Source of the DNA: Halomarina oriensis
Lineage (GTDB): Archaea > Halobacteriota > Halobacteria > Halobacteriales > Haloarculaceae
DNA length: 64,000 nt
Assembly: GCF_009791395.1 (NCBI RefSeq)
Contig: NZ_WSZK01000030.1
Span: 1 to 64,000 of the forward strand
Reading direction: 5' to 3'
Below, one piece after another: positions 51,188-58,320 of this stretch. How positions within the stretch are numbered: the first letter of the stretch is position 1; each line of letters opens with the position of its first letter. A program made the translations under genes and the position numbers. Under the pieces are notes generated by a model, which saw only the letters and a program-made list of their open reading frames with translations, was not told where the DNA came from and did not search any database.

Positions 51188-52446
51188 GCACCGACCGGAC
51201 TCGCCGCACCCGTCGCACACGCCGGTGGTTGGGTGTGGTCCCCGTGGCGCTCCTCGCCGTCGCTTTGGGCGTCCTGACCGGTCGGCCGACGGTCCTCCTC
51301 GGAGCGGTGGTGGCGGTCGGGTTCCTCGCGTATCCACACGTCACCCGGCCGCCTCACACCGACCTCTCGGTCTCCCGGTCGCTCGGCACGTCGGTCGCAC
51401 GCGTCGACGAACGGGTCACGGTGAGCCTGACGGTCCGGAACGAGGGCGACACCCCGCTCCCGGACGTGCGCCTCGTCGACGGCGTCCCGCCCGAGGTTCC
51501 GGTCGTCGACGGAACCGCCCGACTGGCGACGGCGCTCGACCCGGGAGCGGCGGTCACGTTCGAGTACGGGGTCCGCGCTATCGACGGGACTCACCGCTTC
51601 GAACCGGCGACCGCCCTCGTTCGGGACCGGGCGGGCGCGCGGGAACTCGAAGCGAGTGTCGGTGGGTCCTCGACGCTCGTCGGTGGTATCGCCGCTCGCG
51701 GCGGGTCGACGCCTACGGACGCACCGTCGGTCGGGGACGGCCGTGACGCGACTCCCCGAGGGTCGGGCGTCGAGTTCGACCGGGTTCGGGAGTACCGCCG
51801 TGGCGACCCACCCTCGCGTATCGACTGGCGACGACTCGCTCGGACGGGCGAGCGAACCACCGTCGAGTTCGCGGACCACCGTGCCGAGTCGGTACTGCTC
51901 GTCGTCGACGCCCGACCGGTGGCCGCTCGCGCCGCGGCCGACGGACGCCACGCCGTCGGTCACGCGGCGGCCGCCGCCGAGGGCATCTGCCGGACGGTCT
52001 GTACGGACGGTGGGGCCGTCGGCCTCACGACGCTCGGAGCCGCGGACTGTGCCGTCCCACTCGGTCGTGGCCCAGAGCACCGTGACCGGCTTCTCGACAC
52101 GCTGGCGACGGCCGACGCGTTCCGAACCCCGGTGGACAACGACGCCGACCCGCCGACCCGTCTCGCCGCACGTGTCGCACGGTCCCCGCACGAAACGCAC
52201 GTCGTCTGTCTCACCCCGCTGCTCGACGACGACCTCACACGGACGCTCACGCGGGTCCACGCCGAGGGGCGAACGCTCACCGTCGTCAGTCCGGACGTGA
52301 CCGCGTCGGGACCGCTCAGCGTCGCGATGGTCGCACTCGAACGGACCCAGCGCCTGCGTCGACTGCGGGCGGCGGGCGTCCGGGCACTGGACTGGACACC
52401 GGGGACGTCGCTCACCACGCCGAGCGGGGGGGCCGCCGACCGATGA
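51184..52446 (+). CDS. DUF58 domain-containing protein
   Basis: A 420-residue DUF58 protein. Two N-terminal TM helices (about 14-55) are followed by a beta-sandwich region (VSLTVRNEGDTPLPDVRLVD). The DUF58 core is FDRVREYRRGDPPSRIDWRR, after which a VWA-like domain carries LLVVDARPVA. DUF58 proteins normally work with a MoxR AAA ATPase in membrane-protein or stress-related complex maturation. No MoxR gene lies in this operon. Confidence 0.9.
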   Translation: MSTDRTRRTRRTRRWLGVVPVALLAVALGVLTGRPTVLLGAVVAVGFLAYPHVTRPPHTDLSVSRSLGTSVARVDERVTVSLTVRNEGDTPLPDVRLVDGVPPEVPVVDGTARLATALDPGAAVTFEYGVRAIDGTHRFEPATALVRDRAGARELEASVGGSSTLVGGIAARGGSTPTDAPSVGDGRDATPRGSGVEFDRVREYRRGDPPSRIDWRRLARTGERTTVEFADHRAESVLLVVDARPVAARAAADGRHAVGHAAAAAEGICRTVCTDGGAVGLTTLGAADCAVPLGRGPEHRDRLLDTLATADAFRTPVDNDADPPTRLAARVARSPHETHVVCLTPLLDDDLTRTLTRVHAEGRTLTVVSPDVTASGPLSVAMVALERTQRLRRLRAAGVRALDWTPGTSLTTPSGGAADR

Positions 52447-53183
52447 CCGACGGGAATCGGACCGACGGCGGCCCTGCCGACGGCAATCACACCGGCGGGC
52501 CGGTCGAGACGGTCGGTCGGCCCACGACCCGTGAAGCGATGGCGGCGCTGCTCGCGGCGGGGCTCTGTGCCGGAGCGGTCGCCGGAACGCCGACCGACCG
52601 ACTCGCCGTCGTCGTCTCGCTCGTCGGGTGGGCCGTCGTCCTGCTGGCCGACCGGGTGGGGGGTCGTGGCTGGCCTCGGCTCGGTCGGCTGACGACGGGC
52701 GTCGCCGTCGTCGTCCTGCTGGGTGCGTTCGGGACGCTCACTCCGGAGGGACGGACGCTCGAACTCCTCCCCGACGTGGTCGTGCTGGTGGGTGTCGCCC
52801 TCGTCGCCCTCGGGGGGCTTCCCCTCCGACGTGGATGGGGCCGACCGCTGGTCGCGTGGGGCGGCGTGGCGCTCGTCGCCGCCGTGTTCGCCGAGACCGT
52901 CGTCCTCCCGGTCCGGCCGCTCGCGTTCTTCGTCGGCCTCGCGGCGGCGCTGGTGGCGTGGGACCTCGGCGAACAGGCCGTCTCCCTCGGCGAGCAGGTC
53001 GGTCGTCGTGGTGCGACCACGGCGGTGTACCGGTCACACGCAGTCGGGAGCGTCGCCGCGGCAGGAGTCGGTGTCGTCGTCGCGCTCGGGGCGACCACGC
53101 TCGGGAGCGTCCCGGTACCGGCCGGCGTCCTCGCCGCCTGCGTCTGTGCCTGTGTCGTCCTGCTCGTGGCGCTCTACTCGTAG
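52443..53183 (+). CDS. polytopic membrane protein of the DUF58 operon (DUF7519-like)
   Basis: A 246-residue protein with about seven TM helices after a polar 35-residue N-terminus (examples: LAVVVSLVGWAVVLLADRVG and AAGVGVVVALGATTLGSV). It ends the DUF4129-DUF58 operon, overlapping the DUF58 stop by ATGA. It matches a haloarchaeal family I recall as DUF7519. A membrane partner of the DUF58 complex is inferred from context only. Confidence 0.72.
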   Translation: MTDGNRTDGGPADGNHTGGPVETVGRPTTREAMAALLAAGLCAGAVAGTPTDRLAVVVSLVGWAVVLLADRVGGRGWPRLGRLTTGVAVVVLLGAFGTLTPEGRTLELLPDVVVLVGVALVALGGLPLRRGWGRPLVAWGGVALVAAVFAETVVLPVRPLAFFVGLAAALVAWDLGEQAVSLGEQVGRRGATTAVYRSHAVGSVAAAGVGVVVALGATTLGSVPVPAGVLAACVCACVVLLVALYS

Positions 53184-53199
53184 GCGTCTCGGGGACCGC

Positions 53200-54441
53200 T
53201 CACTCGCCGCGCAGGAACGCGACGACGGCCGCGGGGTCGGCCGACAGTCCGCCGCCCTGGGCGACGGTCGGCGATCCGCCACCGCCCCCACCGAACTGGT
53301 CGGTCACGTCGTCGACCACGGCGCTCGCGTCGTGACCGTCGCTCGTCGCCACCGCGAGCGAGGCGTCCGCGACGAGGGCGACCACGTCCACGCCGTCGCC
53401 CGCGAGGTCCCGTGCGTGGTCGGCCAGCGCGTTCGCGTCGAGGCCGTCGACGGTGCCGACGACCCACGTCACGCCGTCGCGCTCGAAGGACTCCTCCCGG
53501 AGGTCGGCGAGTCGTGTGCCGACGACTTCCTCGCGGAGCGCGTCTCGTTCGGCGGCGGCCTCGTCCCGCGCGGCCCGGAGACGGTCGATGCCTTCGGGGA
53601 CGTCCTCGACCGGCGTCCCGAGGTCACGGGCGGCGGTCAGGGTCGCTCGCTTCTCGGTCGCTCGCCGGTCGATGGCGGCCGGGCCGACGGCGAACTCGAC
53701 GCGCGTCAGTCCCTCGCCGGGGTTCGAGCGGCCGAGGACCGTGACGGGGCCGAGTTCGCGCGTGTTCGAGACGTGCGTCCCGCCACAGGCGGCGACGTCC
53801 CAGTCGCCGGCGTCGTTCACGACCGTCTCCGTGGTCGTCTCGTCCGAACGCTCGCTCGCGCCGACGGTGACGAGTCGGACCGTCCCGCCGCCGAGGCCCT
53901 CCTCGGTCTTCGTGTTGAACGCCACGTCCGGCCGCGAGAGTGCCTCGTCTCTCGGGACCTCCGTCCACGAGACCGGGCGTGACTCCCAGACGACCCGGTT
54001 GACCAGTCGCTCCAGTTCGACCAGCGCCTCGTCGTCGATGTCGCTCGTCGTCGTGAAGTCGACCCGGACCTTCTCGGTGGTGATGCCGAACCCACCGTAG
54101 CCCAACTCCTCGAACAGACGCCGGCCCGCCCCGTAGAGGACGTGGCTGGCGGTGTGTGCTCGCATACAGTACGTCCGGAACCGCTCGTCGACGTCGCAGA
54201 CGACCTCGGTCCCCACCTCGACGGCGTCGCCGCCACCCTCCCCGAGGTGATGGACGACCGTCCCGTCGCGTCGCTCGACGTGCTTGACGGGGACGCCCGC
54301 TACGGTCCCACGGTCCGCCGGTTGGCCGCCGCCTTCGGGGTAGAAGTACGATTCCGAGAGAACGACGCTGTCGCCGTCGACTCGCTCGACACGTGCCTCG
54401 AACGTCGTGACCGACGGCTCCGCCGCGGCGAGTGATGACAT
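53200..54441 (-). CDS. alanyl-tRNA editing protein AlaX with DHHA1 domain
   Basis: A 413-residue AlaX-L-type protein that deacylates mischarged Ser- or Gly-tRNA(Ala). The zinc site is visible as HTASHVL (about 94-100) and CGGTHVSNTRELG (about 217). The C-terminal DHHA1 domain ends with the glycine-rich DQFGGGGGGSPTVAQGGG. It lacks the aminoacylation domain of AlaRS. The ATG at 54441 precedes the conserved ARVERVDGDSVVLSESYFYP. Confidence 0.92.
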   Translation of the reverse strand: MSSLAAAEPSVTTFEARVERVDGDSVVLSESYFYPEGGGQPADRGTVAGVPVKHVERRDGTVVHHLGEGGGDAVEVGTEVVCDVDERFRTYCMRAHTASHVLYGAGRRLFEELGYGGFGITTEKVRVDFTTTSDIDDEALVELERLVNRVVWESRPVSWTEVPRDEALSRPDVAFNTKTEEGLGGGTVRLVTVGASERSDETTTETVVNDAGDWDVAACGGTHVSNTRELGPVTVLGRSNPGEGLTRVEFAVGPAAIDRRATEKRATLTAARDLGTPVEDVPEGIDRLRAARDEAAAERDALREEVVGTRLADLREESFERDGVTWVVGTVDGLDANALADHARDLAGDGVDVVALVADASLAVATSDGHDASAVVDDVTDQFGGGGGGSPTVAQGGGLSADPAAVVAFLRGE

Positions 54442-54533
54442 ACCAGCCGAACGGACCGCCCTCACGAAGGGCGTTGCGGTCGCGCCGCTCGCCGGCAGGT
54501 GGTCGAGCGGGAGCGGGGCCGGGACCGGGTGGC

Positions 54534-55052
54534 TCAGTTCTCGGCGAGTCGGACGCCGAGTCGTTCTTCGAGGGCTTCGATGACCGACCCGCCGATGCCG
54601 GCACTGGTGGCCCGGCCCTGTTCGACGGCGACGAGGTCGGCCTCGCGGACGCCGACGTCACCGGCGAGGTCGGCCGTCGAGAGGTCTCGCTCCTCGCGGG
54701 CTTCGACGACGACGTCGCCGTACCCCTTCACGAGATACGGCAGCGGGTCGTCCTCGTAGTCCGCGCCCTCCTCCCAGCGCTTCGAGTCACCCTTCCGAGC
54801 GTCGTCCATGCGCGCCTGTGCCCGGACCGCCTTGAGTTTCCGGTCGCGGTCCTCGTCGCCCGTGGACCGGTCACCGCTTCGGCTGCCACCGCTGCCGCGC
54901 GACTCGCTGCTGCCGTGTCGCTGGCAGTCCGAACAGACCTGGAGGACGGCCCCCTCGACGTTCACGGCTTCGAGTGAGCGTCCTTCGGCACCGCAGAGTT
55001 CGCAGGAGTCGGAGTCCCGCGACCCGACGCCGCCAGTCGAGTACTTCGCCAT
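54534..55052 (-). CDS. multiprotein-bridging factor 1 (aMBF1) HTH protein
   Basis: A 172-residue archaeal MBF1 homologue. The N-terminal zinc ribbon (CELCGAEG and CSDCQRHG) is followed by a Ser/Arg/Asp-rich linker and the HTH_3 domain (KGYGDVVVEAREERDLSTAD, then VREADLVAVEQGRATSAG). Eukaryotic MBF1 bridges TBP and activators and also acts at collided ribosomes. Archaeal MBF1 is thought to act in translation. It is divergent from tRNA-Leu. Confidence 0.92.
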   Translation of the reverse strand: MAKYSTGGVGSRDSDSCELCGAEGRSLEAVNVEGAVLQVCSDCQRHGSSESRGSGGSRSGDRSTGDEDRDRKLKAVRAQARMDDARKGDSKRWEEGADYEDDPLPYLVKGYGDVVVEAREERDLSTADLAGDVGVREADLVAVEQGRATSAGIGGSVIEALEERLGVRLAEN

Positions 55053-55183
55053 ACCCTGGGTTGCGTCCCGGCGCTATTTGAAACGTGCGCTCGTTGACCG
55101 GTCGACCGGAATCGGAACCGGACGACGTGACGGGCGTGCGTAGCGTGGGTCGCCCTCCCACTGGCGACCCCAAACGGAAGGGC

Positions 55184-55192
55184 TTTTAATAC
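55184..55192 (+). promoter_or_regulatory. TATA box of tRNA-Leu
   Basis: TTTTAATAC lies 35-43 nt before the mature tRNA 5' end, the spacing expected for a short-leader precursor tRNA. A perfect 8-bp inverted repeat GGGTCGCC/GGCGACCC lies just upstream at about 55147-55170. Confidence 0.55.
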
Positions 55193-55226
55193 CTGGCCGG
55201 GTACGAGTAAACGCACGACGAAGCGT

Positions 55227-55311
55227 GCGTGGGTAGCCAAGCCAGGCCAACGGCGCAGCGTTGAGGGCGCTGTCCTGTAGAGGTCCGCCGGTTCAAATCC
55301 GGTCCCACGCA
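55227..55311 (+). tRNA. tRNA-Leu (GAG)
   Basis: An 85-nt class II tRNA. Acceptor stem GCGTGGG/CCCACGC has discriminator A, anticodon stem CAGCG/CGCTG encloses loop TTGAGGG (anticodon GAG, reading CTC/CTT Leu codons), and a long variable arm and the T arm CCGG-TTCAAAT-CCGG follow. CCA is not encoded. A lower-G+C region with a cassette-like repeat array starts about 290 nt downstream. No copy of the tRNA 3' end was seen beyond it in the window. Confidence 0.96.
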
Positions 55312-55590
55312 CTGATGGGACTCATCGTCCCCAAAGTGCACGGTGCTCGTCACAGTGACAGCACCCACGCATCATCCTTACCGAAACAACACTGGAGAGC
55401 GACGAGTCCACGGTTCGAACCGCGCGGACGGTCGACTCCTCGAAGCGTGTTCCGTGAGTCGCCTGACGTCGTCGACAGTGGTCGGCTACAACTGTTCCAC
55501 TCAGTCGTGGAACCGACCCGACTCCACGCTGGACCTACTGCGCGTGTATCGGCGGCCACGACTCACTGATTTCATTTCAGTGTTGTCTGT
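55312..55590. other. gene-free interval between tRNA-Leu and the cassette array
   Basis: No convincing gene is visible. The G+C falls along the interval. A perfect 12-bp palindrome CGGTTCGAACCG lies near 55410 and a CACTGA/TCAGTG hairpin at about 55563-55581, just before the first repeat. The latter may be the variable centre of a degenerate first recombination site. Confidence 0.4.
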
Positions 55591-55627
55591 AGTGATACAG
55601 CTGTTAGATTTGTGCCGCGTGTGTATC
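55590..55627 (+). repeat. cassette-array repeat R1 (right half-copy)
   Basis: This copy holds GTAGTGATACAGCT, then box GTTAGAT (55603-55609), an 11-nt spacer TTGTGCCGCGT and a degenerate second box GTGTATC. It aligns with the right ends of R2 and R3, but no left part with GTCTAAC is visible upstream. The stop codon of cassette gene 1 lies inside its right edge. Confidence 0.65.
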
Positions 55628-55919
55628 AGAGGCTATCGCTCGACCGGTTTCTGCCCAGCCCGTGCCTTCGTAGCGCAACGAGAATGAACACGAACCCGAG
55701 CGCTAAGAAGAGCCAGTTAGTCGTGGTGCTGAGTGTCGTTTCGGTCACGTACTCATTCGCAATCAGAAGTTCGACAACGCCTCCAGTAGCGACGCACGCC
55801 CCTGCGATACCCCAGTAGTTGACTTCATCCGTCTTGACGTACTGCCAGAGCCCTCCGACAAGGCAGAGCAGTCCTCCTGCTGCGACGAGCCCGAGCCAGA
55901 TGAGTGCAGAGTCGACCAT
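55626..55919 (-). CDS. cassette gene 1: three-TM membrane protein
   Basis: A 97-residue protein with three TM helices (ALIWLGLVAAGGLLCLVGGL; YWGIAGACVATGGVVELLIA; NWLFLALGFVFILVALRR) and a short basic tail. No family is recognised. Codon use and G+C are lower than in flanking chromosomal genes, suggesting acquisition. The ATG at 55919 follows a CGATAAAC box about 31-36 nt upstream, so the gene carries its own promoter. It lies between repeats R1 and R2. Confidence 0.65.
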   Translation of the reverse strand: MVDSALIWLGLVAAGGLLCLVGGLWQYVKTDEVNYWGIAGACVATGGVVELLIANEYVTETTLSTTTNWLFLALGFVFILVALRRHGLGRNRSSDSL

Positions 55920-55965
55920 CGTGGATAGAGTAGATGTTGACTGGTAGATGTTTATCGCTTCGGGT

Positions 55966-56071
55966 GATGGACTCACGCTCTCTGTCTAACAAAACCGGCA
56001 ATCGGTGCGAGTGGTTTCTTTCACGACGGTTCGCGGTGACGCAGCTGTTAGACTCGTGCCGCAAGTCTAAC
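55966..56071 (+). repeat. cassette-array repeat R2 (full copy, attC-like)
   Basis: A 106-bp composite repeat with four 7-bp boxes: GATGGAC (degenerate), 11-nt spacer, GTCTAAC (55984-55990), variable centre, GTTAGAC (56047-56053), 11-nt spacer, GTCTAAC (56065-56071). From the second to the third box is 70 bp, starting RYYYAAC and ending GTTRRRY as in integron attC sites. The last two boxes form a perfect 9-bp inverted repeat (CTGTTAGAC/GTCTAACAG). Confidence 0.75.
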
Positions 56072-56133
56072 AGCGAGGTGGCCGTATCGAGACGGAGTGA
56101 TAGTTTAATATCATGTGGCTTGTAGTGGATTCT

Positions 56134-56301
56134 ATGTCCGATAGGGAACCAGAGCGCAACAACCCGCTTTCCCCGTACTTCCCATCGAGAGTGCCATCAA
56201 TACCGGGGAATGCTCGCCGATGGTTCGTAGTGCTGATGGTCGTGATTCTCTTTGGGGGTATGGTCCTGAGCCTCGCATTCTCACTTCTCGGGAGTGTGTA
56301 A
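56134..56301 (+). CDS. cassette gene 2: single-TM small protein
   Basis: A 55-residue protein: a polar Pro/Asn/Arg-rich start (REPERNNPLSPYFPSRVPSI) followed by one TM helix (WFVVLMVVILFGGMVLSLAF). The ATG at 56134 was preferred because a TTTAATA box lies about 28 nt upstream. An in-frame ATG at 56113 would give 62 residues but sits too close to the box. It runs opposite to its two neighbours and lies between repeats R2 and R3. No family recognised. Confidence 0.6.
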   Translation: MSDREPERNNPLSPYFPSRVPSIPGNARRWFVVLMVVILFGGMVLSLAFSLLGSV

Positions 56302-56401
56302 GACACGCTCTGCGTCTAACAATTCCGGCAAACGCTGAACGGCATTATTTCCGGGACGAATCGTAGTGATTCAGCTGTTATATGCGTGCCGCGAGTCTAC
56401 C
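56298..56401 (+). repeat. cassette-array repeat R3 (full copy, attC-like)
   Basis: Boxes: GTAAGAC, 9-nt spacer, GTCTAAC (56314-56320), variable centre, GTTATAT (56377-56383, one mismatch to GTTRRRY), 11-nt spacer, GTCTACC (56395-56401). The second-to-third box span is again exactly 70 bp. Outer parts match R2 and R4 (AATTCCGGCAAACG; GTAGTGATTCAGCTGTTA; GTGCCGC), while the centre differs and contains GAATC/GATTC. Gene 2 ends at its left edge. Confidence 0.72.
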
Positions 56402-56422
56402 AGTGGCGGAGTGGCTTTCGAC

Positions 56423-56911
56423 CTATGTATATTCCTCTGCGAAGCGGACGTCTGTTGGTGAGTCAACCCGAATGACGACATTGAGCAGACCACTTCCTGA
56501 TTGCGTCTCAAAGGCATAGGCCGCGGAAGAACCACCGCTGAGGCGGACGAATACCTGATACTCCGTCGGCTCGTCGAGGAGTGAAAACACATCGGTAATC
56601 TCGTCACGGTCGTCTGGGCCAACACGGAAATCACGCTCAAGTAGAATCTCTTGTGCTGACTGAGGCGTGGTTGCGGTCAGAGTACGTGGGAGGACGTTCG
56701 ACCTCGGCTCGCCGTTGACTCTCGTGAGAATGACAGTAAGGTCTCGTTCTGACGTCGTCTCGTTCTCTACTACAATGCCACTACTGGTCGGCACGAAGCG
56801 AGTGCCCGGGCTGTTCGTTTCGCCGGTCAATGCCGAGCACCCCGCAACCGACAAGCTGGCTACAACAAGGCAGCTCTGAAGGAACGTTCGACGGGAACCA
56901 ATCGGGGACAT
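56423..56911 (-). CDS. cassette gene 3: Tat lipoprotein
   Basis: A 162-residue protein with a twin-arginine signal and lipobox (RRTFLQSCLVVASLSVAGC), then a beta-sandwich-like domain (SGIVVENETTSERDLTVILT, later DEPTEYQVFVRLSGGSSAAY). The export signal indicates a haloarchaeal surface lipoprotein. The composition is less G+C-rich than the chromosome. The ATG at 56911 precedes the RR motif; an upstream ATG would add a non-signal extension. It lies between R3 and R4. Role unknown. Confidence 0.68.
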   Translation of the reverse strand: MSPIGSRRTFLQSCLVVASLSVAGCSALTGETNSPGTRFVPTSSGIVVENETTSERDLTVILTRVNGEPRSNVLPRTLTATTPQSAQEILLERDFRVGPDDRDEITDVFSLLDEPTEYQVFVRLSGGSSAAYAFETQSGSGLLNVVIRVDSPTDVRFAEEYT

Positions 56912-56972
56912 ACGTTCAGTCGAAAGACAATTCAGCACAAGTACTTTGTCCAGCTACCAAGCGGCTCGTGTT

Positions 56973-57018
56973 GTTAGACCCACGCTCTCTGTCTAACAAT
57001 TCCGGTAAACGATGCAGC
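56973..57018 (+). repeat. cassette-array repeat R4 (left half-copy)
   Basis: GTTAGAC (56973-56979), 11-nt spacer CCACGCTCTCT, GTCTAAC (56991-56997), then AATTCCGGTAAACGATG as in R3. No matching GTTRRRY right end follows before the next gene. Together with R1 it would make one complete repeat. A CAGCG/CGCTG stem follows at about 57015-57033. Confidence 0.65.
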
Positions 57019-57162
57019 GTGGGTACTCGCTGACTATCGACCCTCCGTGGCCACCGTCTCGTGCTGACGAATCGCCGGCCACTTCCTTCAGACCATTTCG
57101 TATCGAACTCGGTCCACCGAGCGGGGTCGGACTCGGCCAGAGCACCTCGACCGAGTCCGGGA

Positions 57163-57966
57163 TTATCCGGCGAACTCGGCGAGGTGGTCGTTGATCTTCT
57201 CCGTCTCGTCGGTGACCAGTCCGTGGCCGCTGTTCTCGAAGCGGACGAGTTCGGAGTCCGCGATACCGTCGTGGAGCACCTCGGCCGTGATCTCGAAGGG
57301 CGTAATCTCGTCGTGGACGCCGTGACAGATGAGCGTCGGCACGTCGATGTCGGCCATGTCGGGTCGCAGGTCCTCGTCACGGAACGTCTTCGCGGACTCG
57401 ATGGTCGCCTGCGGCGAGGCGTCCCCGCCGATGCCTTCGAGCCAGCGTTTGGTCTCCTCGCTGACCTCGGTGTGGAACAGCATGTCCGTGAACTGTGACA
57501 GCATCGCGGGGCGGTCCTCGCGCGCGCCGTCGATGAGCGGGTTGACCTCCGACTCGTCGAGTCCCTGCGGGAAGTCGGGTTTCTCGGTGAGACACGGACT
57601 CGCCGCGGCGAGGAGTGCGAGGCGCTCGACGTGCGCGCCGTCGTGACGGCTCATGTAGTGGGTAGCGATGCCCCCACCCATCGAGAACCCGACGAGGGTC
57701 ACGTCCTCCACGTCGAGGTCGTCGAGGACGGCCCGGACGTCGTCGGCGAACATGTCGTAGCTGTACTCGCTCCAGGGCTTGTCCGACTGGCCGTAGCCCC
57801 GGAGGTCGACCCCGATACACCGGTAGCCCCGGTCGACGAGGTCGGTGAACTGCTGTTCGTACATCCGGTGACTGAGGGGCCACCCGTGCAGGAAGACGAT
57901 AGGCTCGCCCTCGCCCCAGTCCCGAACGAACAGTTCCACGTCGTCGTCGACGGATACTCGTGGCAT
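57163..57966 (-). CDS. alpha/beta hydrolase (non-haem haloperoxidase-like)
   Basis: A 267-residue alpha/beta hydrolase of the chloroperoxidase/esterase group. Features are VFLHGWPLSHRMYEQQ, then CIGVDLRGYGQSDKPWSEYS, the nucleophile elbow GFSMGGG (Ser), acid in CHGVHDEITPFEI and the terminal His in NSGHGLVTDET. G+C returns to the chromosomal norm, so it marks the right border of the cassette-like island. Natural substrate unknown. Confidence 0.9.
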   Translation of the reverse strand: MPRVSVDDDVELFVRDWGEGEPIVFLHGWPLSHRMYEQQFTDLVDRGYRCIGVDLRGYGQSDKPWSEYSYDMFADDVRAVLDDLDVEDVTLVGFSMGGGIATHYMSRHDGAHVERLALLAAASPCLTEKPDFPQGLDESEVNPLIDGAREDRPAMLSQFTDMLFHTEVSEETKRWLEGIGGDASPQATIESAKTFRDEDLRPDMADIDVPTLICHGVHDEITPFEITAEVLHDGIADSELVRFENSGHGLVTDETEKINDHLAEFAG

Positions 57967-58320
57967 GGTCGCAGTTCGATGGAGGCGCGTCGTTCACTTA
58001 GTCTCACGACAGATGTGTGGGGTCGTCTACCTGTACGCGGTACCTTCTTATCACAGGTCGGGAGGGCTCGGCGACCGTCGCCGCGGGGTCGGGAGCGGGT
58101 TCGGAGCGACTCCAACGGGTGGTGGTCCGGTTCGCAGCCCGCATCGGAGGACCTCCCGAACGGCGTCGCTCGGCACACCGGGTCGGCGAGTCGTCGTCTC
58201 GCCGTGCTCGTCGCGCGCGGAGCGGACGTTCGTCCGCCACCGAACGGTGATCGAACACGAGCGGGACTCGCCGCCACCGGAAGCGACACGACGATACCAC
58301 GGCCGCTCGTACCCCCGACC
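57967..58320. other. gene-free interval between divergent genes
   Basis: This 354-nt interval separates the leftward hydrolase from the rightward DUF420 gene. Open frames exist but are Arg/Ser-rich shadows without family features. A CTTCTTATCAC box lies at about 58047. No strong repeat or hairpin was seen. Confidence 0.4.

Noticed and set aside
55408-55425. A second tRNA suggested by a T-loop-like GGTTCGAACC
   Set aside because: It is a simple 12-bp palindrome; no acceptor, D or anticodon stems can be built around it.
55590-57018. CRISPR array
   Set aside because: Repeats are about 105 bp with only two full copies, and the intervening segments are 190-570 bp genes rather than short spacers.
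55312-57160. Classical tRNA-integrated provirus or plasmid with a duplicated tRNA 3' end
   Set aside because: No second copy of the tRNA-Leu 3' segment and no integrase gene were found in the window. The repeats do not match the tRNA.
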